Shown here: piece after piece, positions 7,368 through 12,204 of the stretch
Layout: every line of letters starts with the position of its first letter
Position numbering within the stretch: the first letter of the stretch is position 1
Source of the DNA: Gammaproteobacteria bacterium
GTDB lineage: Bacteria; Pseudomonadota; Gammaproteobacteria; Steroidobacterales; Steroidobacteraceae
Length of the DNA: 12,204 nt
Direction of reading: 5' to 3'
Assembly (NCBI GenBank): GCA_020846815.1
Contig: JADLDF010000534.1
Span: forward strand, 1-12,204
Position numbers and translations under genes: made by a program
Notes under the pieces: model-generated
Told to the model about the DNA's origin: nothing
Database searches by the model: none
The model's input: the letters and a program-made list of their open reading frames with translations, nothing else

Positions 7368-8762
7368 ATGGAACCGCGTTCCGATGCCCTGGTGATCTTC
7401 GGCGTGACCGGCGACCTCGCGTTCCGCAAGATCTTCCCCGCCCTGCAGAACATGATCCGCCGTGGCGTGCTCGACGTGCCGGTGGTCGGCGTGGCGCGCG
7501 AAGGTTCGCTCGAGAGCCTGCGCGAGCGCATCGCCGCGAGTCTCGAAGCGCATGGCGGCGGCGCCGACCCGCAGGTGCTGGCGAAGCTCGGCGTGCTGCT
7601 GCACCACGTCGAGGGCGACTACCGCGATCCGGCGACCTTCGCCGCGCTGCGCCGCGAGCTCGGCGCGGCCGCGCATCCGCTGCACTATCTGGCGGTGCCG
7701 CCCAGCCTGTTCGCGACCGTTGTGCAGGGGCTCGGCGCGGCCGGCTGTGCCGGCGGGGCGCGGGTCATCGTCGAGAAGCCGCTGGGCCGCGATCTCGCCT
7801 CCGCGCGCGCGCTGAACCACGCGCTCGGGCGCGTGTTCGACGAGCGTGCGCTGTTCCGCATCGACCATTTCCTCGGCAAGGAGGCGGTGCAGAACCTGCT
7901 GTACTTCCGCTTCGCGAACGCCTTCCTCGAGCCGGTCTGGAACCGCGACCACGTCGAGAGCGTGCAGATCACCATGGCCGAGTCGTTCGGTGTTGAGGGT
8001 CGCGGCAAGCTCTACGAGGAGCTCGGCGCGGTCCGCGACGTGGTGCAGAACCACCTGCTGCAGATGGTCTCGATTCTGACCATGGAGCCGCCGTCGGGGC
8101 TCGGCAGCGATCCGCAGCGCGACGAAAAGGCGAAGGTGCTGCGCTCGATCGCGCCGCTGTCGCGCAGCGACATCGTCCGCGGTCAGTACGCCGGCTATCG
8201 CGCCGAGCCGGGCGTCGACCCGCACTCGGACGTCGAGACCTACGTCGCGCTGAAGCTCGCGATCGACTCCTGGCGCTGGGCCGACGTGCCGTTCTTCATA
8301 CGCGCCGGCAAGGCGATGGCGACCACAGGCACTGAGGTGCTCGCGACCTTCCGCCGCCCGCCACAGCGGCTGTTCGACGAGCCGGCGCCGCCGCACACCA
8401 ATTACCTGCGCTTCCGGCTGGGGCCGGACCGCATCTCCATCGGTCTCGGCGCGCGCGCCAAGGCGCCCGGGGAGTCGATGGCCGGGCGCGCGGTCGAGCT
8501 GTCGGTGTGCAGCACGCCACGCGGCGAGCAGAGCGCCTACGAACGGCTGATCGGCGACGCGATGCGCGGCGACGCGACGCTGTTCACGCGCCAGGACATC
8601 GTCGAGGAGGCCTGGCGCATCGTCGACGATGCGCTGGTCAAGGCCGGTGCCGCGCAGCCCTATGCAGCGGGGAGCTGGGGGCCGGAGGCCGCGGCGCGCC
8701 TGACGCGCGCGGTCGGCGGCTGGGTGAACCCGGGCAGCCTCGGCAGCGACGCGTGCGCCTGA
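7368..8762 (+). CDS. zwf: glucose-6-phosphate 1-dehydrogenase
   Basis: It oxidises glucose 6-phosphate to 6-phosphogluconolactone, the first step of the oxidative pentose phosphate and Entner-Doudoroff routes, in the cytoplasm. The product is 464 residues, slightly shorter than the usual 480-510. The N-terminal Rossmann motif is [11 protein letters not shown] (G12, T14, G15, D16), R44 sits where NADP-binding Arg occurs in characterised enzymes, the substrate motif RIDHFLGKE begins at R164 (K171), and H229 in QNHLLQM matches the catalytic His. The ATG at 7368 has AGGAGAG at 7351-7357, 10 bases upstream. The pgl start lies inside its last codons, so the two are translationally coupled. It has its own upstream region shared with the divergent protease gene. 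No edd or eda is present here, so the Entner-Doudoroff fate cannot be judged from this window. Confidence 0.97.
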   Translation: MEPRSDALVIFGVTGDLAFRKIFPALQNMIRRGVLDVPVVGVAREGSLESLRERIAASLEAHGGGADPQVLAKLGVLLHHVEGDYRDPATFAALRRELGAAAHPLHYLAVPPSLFATVVQGLGAAGCAGGARVIVEKPLGRDLASARALNHALGRVFDERALFRIDHFLGKEAVQNLLYFRFANAFLEPVWNRDHVESVQITMAESFGVEGRGKLYEELGAVRDVVQNHLLQMVSILTMEPPSGLGSDPQRDEKAKVLRSIAPLSRSDIVRGQYAGYRAEPGVDPHSDVETYVALKLAIDSWRWADVPFFIRAGKAMATTGTEVLATFRRPPQRLFDEPAPPHTNYLRFRLGPDRISIGLGARAKAPGESMAGRAVELSVCSTPRGEQSAYERLIGDAMRGDATLFTRQDIVEEAWRIVDDALVKAGAAQPYAAGSWGPEAAARLTRAVGGWVNPGSLGSDACA

Positions 8763-9463
8763 GCGTCCACCCCGACGGCCCGGCGGCGGCGGCGCACGCG
8801 GCCGCCGACTGGATCGCCGCGCGGCTGCAGGCGGCGCTGGCAGCGCGCGATCGCGCGCGCGTGGCCTTCAGCGGTGGCGCGTCGCCACGGCCGATGCTCG
8901 AGGCCCTGGCGGCGCGCCCGCTGCCGTGGTCGCGCGTCGACGCGTTCCAGATCGACGAGCGCGTCGCACCGGCCGGCAGCGAGGCGCGCAACCTGACGAT
9001 GCTGCGCGCCGCGCTGCCGGCGGCCTGCTGGCATCCGATGCCGGTCGACGATCTCGACCCGGAGCGCGCCGCGCAGATCTATGCGCACACGCTCGAGACG
9101 CTCGCCGGCACGCCGCCCGTGCTCGATCTCGTGCACCTCGGCCTCGGCGACGACGGCCACACGGCTTCGCTGTTCCCGGGCGGCGCGGCGCTCGAGGTGC
9201 AGGACCGCGAGGTCGTGGCCACGGCCGAGCGGCGCGGCCACCGCCGCGTCACCTGCACGCTGCCGCTGCTGTCGCGTGCACGCGCGCGCGCCTGGCTGGT
9301 CACCGGTGCCGGCAAGGCCGCGATGCTCGCGGCGCTCTGGCGCCAGGATCCGCGCATCCCGGCCGCGCGCGTCGCGCGTATGGCGAGCAGGGTGTTCGCC
9401 GATGCCGCCGCCGCTGCGCAACTGCCTCGGGGCGAGCCCGACGGGTCCGGCGCCAGCCCGTGA
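8753..9463 (+). CDS. pgl: 6-phosphogluconolactonase (DevB/NagB-like type)
   Basis: It hydrolyses 6-phosphogluconolactone to 6-phosphogluconate, directly after the zwf reaction. The product is 236 residues, standard for this type. Substrate-binding and catalytic motifs are FSGGASP at 39-45, DER at 68-70, and [14 protein letters not shown] at 129-142, with H136 as the likely catalytic His. The start is a GTG at 8753, giving the sequence start MRLSVHPDG; it overlaps the last 10 bases of zwf, and no ATG is available in the expected place. The tight overlap indicates coupled translation and one transcript. The last residues (about 225-236) are Gly/Ser/Pro-rich and probably a disordered tail. No other gene follows closely on this strand except a doubtful small ORF 165 bases downstream. 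Confidence 0.95.
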   Translation: MRLSVHPDGPAAAAHAAADWIAARLQAALAARDRARVAFSGGASPRPMLEALAARPLPWSRVDAFQIDERVAPAGSEARNLTMLRAALPAACWHPMPVDDLDPERAAQIYAHTLETLAGTPPVLDLVHLGLGDDGHTASLFPGGAALEVQDREVVATAERRGHRRVTCTLPLLSRARARAWLVTGAGKAAMLAALWRQDPRIPAARVARMASRVFADAAAAAQLPRGEPDGSGASP

Positions 9464-9479
9464 GTCTCGGGGTTTGTCC

Positions 9480-9519
9480 CGCAGTTTCGCTGCGCACACT
9501 GGAAAACTAGGCATTTTCC
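9480..9519. terminator. pair of small dyads downstream of pgl, possible terminator or operator
   Basis: CGCAG-TTTCG-CTGCG (9480-9494) forms a perfect 5-bp hairpin 16 bases after the pgl stop. Next, GGAAAA-ctaggca-TTTTCC (9501-9519) is a perfect 6-base inverted repeat and a rare AT-rich patch in this window. Together they could end the zwf-pgl transcript, although there is no long T-run, or the second could be a protein-binding site. Confidence 0.35.
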
Positions 9520-9587
9520 CCAAGGTCGGCCGCCGTTCCGCCGCCGCGCAGTGTGACCGGCCGCCCGACATCGCGACGGCGCGATCG

Positions 9588-9603
9588 GCCACTGTGGCGC
9601 CAC
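9588..9603. repeat. nested palindromes GCCAC-T-GTGGC and GTGGCGCCAC
   Basis: The 10-base sequence GTGGCGCCAC at 9594-9603 is its own reverse complement, and it overlaps GCCACTGTGGC at 9588-9598. They lie in the 165-base gap between pgl and the doubtful small ORF. Such symmetry could be an operator, but short palindromes are common in GC-rich DNA. A further 7-base inverted pair, CACACTG (9495-9501) and CAGTGTG (9549-9555), lies to the left. Confidence 0.3.
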
Positions 9604-9628
9604 GGGCGAGCTACAGGGAGACGCCAGG

Positions 9629-9772
9629 GTGAGTTCTCGGAAAGCCGCAGCGAGCAGGGACGTGTCGCATCACGATGCGGTCGCGCCGGACGTCACCGCA
9701 CTGCGCCGCGCTGCTGCGCGCGCCACGGTGCCGGCGACGGCCATCACGGCGGGGTTCTTCCAGCGGGCGTGA
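9629..9772 (+). CDS. doubtful small ORF, 47 residues, no recognised family
   Basis: I do not recognise this product. A GTG at 9629 follows AGGGAG (9615-9620) at a good distance of 8 bases and opens 47 codons, ending with TGA at 9770-9772. The translation is Ala/Arg-rich with one His pair (VSHHD) and no membrane segment or motif. It overlaps the 3' end of the convergent gnd gene by 29 bases. It may be a real small protein, the remnant of a lost gene next to zwf-pgl, or chance. The ribosome-binding site is the only positive sign. Confidence 0.2.
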   Translation: MSSRKAAASRDVSHHDAVAPDVTALRRAAARATVPATAITAGFFQRA

Positions 9773-10667
9773 CCGCGTGGCCGCCGAAGGATTGGCGCAT
9801 GCGTGCCAGCAGCTTCGCGGCATAGTCGTCCCGGCCCTGGCTCGCGAAGCGCGCCATCAGCGCAGCAGTGATCACCGGTGCGGGCACGCCGAGGTCGATC
9901 GCCTCCCTGGCCGTCCAGCGTCCTTCACCGGAATCGGCGACCACCGGTGCGATGCCTTCGAGCGCCGCATCCTGCGCGAGGAATTCGGCCGTGAGATCGA
10001 GCAGCCAGGAGCGGATCACGGTGCCGTGGCGCCAGTGCTCGGCGAGCTGCGCCACGTCCAGGCCGAGCTCCGGCCGGGCGCGCAGCAGCGCGAAGCCCTC
10101 GGCATAGGCCTGCATCAGGCCGTATTCGATGCCGTTGTGCACCATCTTGGCGTAGTGGCCGGCGCCGGCGGCGCCGCAGTGCAGCCAGCCGCGCTCGGGC
10201 GAGGGCGCGAGCGCACGCAGCACGGGCCCGAGGCGCGCGACCGCCGCGGCTTCGCCGCCGACCATGAGGCCGTAGCCGTTCTGCAGGCCCCAGACGCCGC
10301 CGGAGACGCCGGCGTCGACGAACTGCAGCCCGCGCGCGGCCAGCGTCGCGGCGCGGCGCTGCGAATCCTGATAGTGCGCGTTGCCGCCGTCGATCAGCAG
10401 GTCGCCGGGCGCGAACCTTGCGGCGAGTGCCTCGAGCACGCCGTCGGTCGGCGCGCCGGCCGGCAGCATCAGCCAGGCGGCGCGCGGTGACGCGAGCGCG
10501 GCGACGAAGTCCTCGAGGCCGTCGACCGACTGTACGCCCGGCTCGTCGGCGAGTGCGGCGCGCGCTTCGGAGGCGCGGTCCCAGGCAACGACACCGAGGC
10601 CCGCGCGTGCGAGGCGACGGGCCATGTTGCCGCCCATGCGGCCGAGTCCCACCATGCCGATCTGCAT
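9744..10667 (-). CDS. gnd: 6-phosphogluconate dehydrogenase, short NAD-type
   Basis: It oxidatively decarboxylates 6-phosphogluconate to ribulose 5-phosphate. The product is 307 residues, about 160 shorter than the common NADP enzyme because the large C-terminal helical dimer domain is reduced, as in the GntZ/YqeC-like group. Motifs are MVGLGRMGGNM at the N-terminus, LIDGGNAHYQD at 91-101, DAGVSGGVWG at 118-127, and GAGHYAKMVHNGIEYG at about 168-183, with K174 as the likely catalytic Lys, N178 and E181. D30 ends the second beta strand where NADP enzymes carry Asn-Arg-Thr, so NAD+ is the probable coenzyme. The ATG at 10667 has no clear Shine-Dalgarno. It lies 54 bases after the diguanylate cyclase stop on the same strand, so it may be read through from it, and it is convergent with zwf-pgl. 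Confidence 0.93.
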   Translation of the reverse strand: MQIGMVGLGRMGGNMARRLARAGLGVVAWDRASEARAALADEPGVQSVDGLEDFVAALASPRAAWLMLPAGAPTDGVLEALAARFAPGDLLIDGGNAHYQDSQRRAATLAARGLQFVDAGVSGGVWGLQNGYGLMVGGEAAAVARLGPVLRALAPSPERGWLHCGAAGAGHYAKMVHNGIEYGLMQAYAEGFALLRARPELGLDVAQLAEHWRHGTVIRSWLLDLTAEFLAQDAALEGIAPVVADSGEGRWTAREAIDLGVPAPVITAALMARFASQGRDDYAAKLLARMRQSFGGHAVTPAGRTPP

Positions 10668-10682
10668 GCTGCGGATCGTACC

Positions 10683-10721
10683 GGATCGCCGCGGGTCTTT
10701 CCGTCCGGAAGCGCGCGATCC
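10683..10721 (-). other. hairpin filling the dgc-gnd intergenic gap
   Basis: Outer arms GGATCGC (10683-10689) and GCGATCC (10715-10721) pair perfectly, and an inner TTCC-GTCC-GGAA hairpin (10699-10710) sits in the 25-base loop. The outer arm abuts the cyclase stop codon. There is no T-run, so it may be an mRNA-stability or partial-termination element between the two genes. Confidence 0.35.
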
Positions 10722-12041
10722 TCAGGCGGCGATGCACATGTTGCGGCCGGCGTCCTTGGCGCGGTAGAGCGCCGAGTCGGCGCGCTCGAAGATCGTGCCG
10801 CCGTCGCCCGAGTCGCTGTCGCGCAGCGAGGTGATGCCGCAGGAGACCGTGACGCGCACCGGCTGACCGTGGAACAGCAGCTTCAGGCCGGCAACCGCCT
10901 CGCGCAGCTCGTTGGCGACGCGCAGCGCCGCCTCGGTGTCCGTCCCGACCAGCAGCGCGCAGAACTCCTCGCCGCCGATGCGCGCGACGAAGTCGCTGGT
11001 GCGCAGCCGGTTGGCGAGGCAGTTCGCGACCTCGCGCAGCACGCGGTCGCCGGCGCGGTGGCCGTAGGTGTCGTTGATCTTCTTGAAGCGGTCGATGTCC
11101 CAGACGAGCATGCTGACCGGCGTGCGGAAGCGCTTCCAGCGCTCGATCTCTTCGTGCAGGCGTTCCTCGAACGCCGCACGGTTCGGCACGCCGGTGACGA
11201 CGTCGATGCGCGCGCGCTGGCGCTCCTTCTCGAGCGAGCTGCTGAGGTCGCGCGTCTGGCGCTCGAGTTCGGCGACGCGCAGCGTCATCTTCTCGGCGCG
11301 CTGCGCCTGCTCCTGGAAGAGCTGGTTCTGCCGGCTGCGGAAGTCCTGGACGTGCCCGGCGATGGACTCGAGGCGCGTGGCGATCAGCGCCTGCAGCGGC
11401 GCGAGGTCGGTCGCGGCCACGGCTTCCTTCGACAGGCCGTCGACCTCGGACATGACCTGGCGGTTCAACGCCTGCGCGGCGTCCTGACTGCTCTTCCAGT
11501 CGGCCTTCGAGCTGCTGAGGAAGGTGGCGACGTCCTCGAGCCGCTGGGTCACCTGGGTGAGCATCGCGGCGGCGGTCGAACGCTCCTGCTCGAGCTTCTC
11601 GGCCCGGGCGCGCGCGAGGTCGGCGGCGCGCGTCAGCAGCTTCGCCAGCGCCTCGTCGCTGTCGACCGCGGCGATCTCGGCCGCCAGCGCCTGCATCGCG
11701 GGGTCGGGCGTCGAGCCGCAGGAGAGCCGTTCGAGCAGCTGCGCCACGGCGTTGCAGGAGGCGTTCCAGCGGCCACGCGGCTGGTCGTTGGCCGTGACCG
11801 CGTGCAGCAGCGACTTGATCAAGTCCTCGATCTCGGCGGCGCTGCCACCTTCGGCTTGTGCCTGACGCGAGATCTTCGTCAGCTCGGCGTCGACGCTCGG
11901 CGCCATGCCCAGACCGAGCGTGCACAGCCGGCCGATCATGCGGCGCAGTGCGCGCTCGAGGTCCCGCCAGGCGCGTTCATGGTCCTCCATCTCGCGGATG
12001 GCATCCCGGTAACGGGCTTTCCAGTCGGGCGTCTCAACCAT
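10722..12041 (-). CDS. diguanylate cyclase (GGDEF domain), likely cytoplasmic
   Basis: It makes cyclic di-GMP from two GTP. The product is 439 residues. Residues 1-200 are mainly helical (opening MVETPDWKARYRDAIREMED), with no membrane segment or known sensor domain. A heptad-like coiled coil at about 235-287 leads into the GGDEF domain. The catalytic motif is GGEEF at 356-360, the metal ligands are D315 (WDID) and E358, and the substrate region includes N323 and D332. An inhibitory RxxD site (R347-D350) lies exactly five residues before GGEEF, so product inhibition is expected. The domain looks intact and active, and no EAL or HD-GYP domain is fused. The start at ATG 12041 is preferred because coding character begins there and a sigma-28-like promoter lies just upstream; the frame stays open to 12188 but that part is not protein-like. 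The N-terminal region recalls some gammaproteobacterial cyclases, possibly the DgcP type, but this is uncertain. Confidence 0.95.
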   Translation of the reverse strand: MVETPDWKARYRDAIREMEDHERAWRDLERALRRMIGRLCTLGLGMAPSVDAELTKISRQAQAEGGSAAEIEDLIKSLLHAVTANDQPRGRWNASCNAVAQLLERLSCGSTPDPAMQALAAEIAAVDSDEALAKLLTRAADLARARAEKLEQERSTAAAMLTQVTQRLEDVATFLSSSKADWKSSQDAAQALNRQVMSEVDGLSKEAVAATDLAPLQALIATRLESIAGHVQDFRSRQNQLFQEQAQRAEKMTLRVAELERQTRDLSSSLEKERQRARIDVVTGVPNRAAFEERLHEEIERWKRFRTPVSMLVWDIDRFKKINDTYGHRAGDRVLREVANCLANRLRTSDFVARIGGEEFCALLVGTDTEAALRVANELREAVAGLKLLFHGQPVRVTVSCGITSLRDSDSGDGGTIFERADSALYRAKDAGRNMCIAA

Positions 12042-12076
12042 GCTCGTCGTCCAGCCAGCGTTGATTCGGCATCCGG

Positions 12077-12103
12077 GTATCGGCCAAACCCCTATGGGCT
12101 TGA
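12077..12103 (-). promoter_or_regulatory. candidate sigma-28 (FliA) promoter for the diguanylate cyclase
   Basis: On the minus strand, TCAAGCCC (12096-12103) is followed by exactly 11 bases and then GCCGATAC (12077-12084). The established sigma-28 consensus is TAAAGTTT-N11-GCCGATAA: the -10 matches 7 of 8 bases, the -35 matches 4 of 8 with the TxAAG part kept, and the spacing is exact. Transcription would start near 12070, leaving a leader of about 30 bases before the ATG at 12041. This is a prediction from pattern alone. Confidence 0.6.
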
Positions 12104-12204
12104 ACGCCGTGCGGGCTACTGTGACCGGATCCGCAGCCGTCCTGCCGAGAGGAGGCGCACATTCGCACGAGATCGCGGTTCCACCCAATCCGGGTGGTCC
12201 GGCA
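12104..12204. other. non-coding right edge upstream of the cyclase promoter
   Basis: No gene is supported in these 101 bases. A strong Shine-Dalgarno-like GAGAGGAGG (12147-12155, plus strand) is followed by no ATG, GTG or TTG at a proper distance; the nearest possible start is ATT at 12161. A perfect 6-bp hairpin CCACCC-aatcc-GGGTGG lies at 12181-12197. A divergent gene could begin just past the edge. Confidence 0.4.

Noticed and set aside
9925..11925. 666-codon minus-strand open frame in another frame of the cyclase and gnd
   Set aside because: Arg-rich frame shadow; the GGDEF and 6-phosphogluconate dehydrogenase frames explain the region.
12042..12188. 49-codon upstream extension of the diguanylate cyclase
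   Set aside because: The residues are not protein-like and the extension contains the candidate sigma-28 promoter; the ATG at 12041 begins the helical N-terminus.
12042..12204. c-di-GMP riboswitch upstream of the cyclase
   Set aside because: I see no GEMM-type conserved core in the leader, and the predicted leader is only about 30 bases.
1..12204. Mobile element, CRISPR array, toxin-antitoxin or defence island
   Set aside because: No transposase, integrase, terminal inverted repeats with target duplications, spaced repeats or defence domains were seen; genes are metabolic, envelope and signalling.

Overview
This window looks like ordinary chromosome from a very GC-rich proteobacterium, most likely a gammaproteobacterium. 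By eye the GC content is around 70%, genes are tightly packed, third codon positions are strongly G/C, and the families present are typical of that group. There is no transposase, integrase, phage gene, CRISPR array, tRNA or rRNA. The genus cannot be named from the sequence alone.

Layout, left to right. (1) Bases 1-1164, minus strand: a zinc-type alcohol dehydrogenase followed by the start of a 6-pyruvoyl-tetrahydropterin-synthase-like gene that runs off the left edge. (2) Bases 1228-5366, plus strand, diverging from block 1: a CDP-alcohol phosphatidyltransferase, a YceI-family periplasmic protein, a membrane-anchored alkaline-phosphatase/sulfatase-fold enzyme resembling lipoteichoic acid synthase, and a dienelactone hydrolase. 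The first three are separated by a 4-base overlap and an 8-base gap, so they look like one operon. Blocks 1 and 2 together suggest an envelope-lipid or pterin-linked pathway that I cannot name. (3) Bases 5422-7212, minus strand: an M48 metalloprotease lipoprotein with TPR repeats and an oddly long N-terminus. (4) Bases 7368-9463, plus strand: zwf and pgl, overlapping by 10 bases. A 280-base stretch follows that holds dyad symmetries and a doubtful 47-codon ORF. (5) Bases 9744-12041, minus strand: a GGDEF diguanylate cyclase followed by a short, NAD-type 6-phosphogluconate dehydrogenase. A good match to a flagellar sigma-28 (FliA) promoter sits just upstream of the cyclase.

How the genes fit together: zwf, pgl and the gnd homologue supply all three steps of the oxidative pentose phosphate pathway, although gnd is convergent with the first two and may be co-transcribed with the cyclase. 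The cyclase makes c-di-GMP and its promoter suggests that it is switched on with late flagellar genes. The M48 protease is probably an envelope quality-control factor. I found no clear new defence or mobile system. The most notable points are the sigma-28-like promoter, the pterin-synthase homologue that lacks expected catalytic residues, the pathway-like grouping around it, and two in-frame duplications that have lengthened the N-terminal part of the protease and the linker of the sulfatase-like enzyme.
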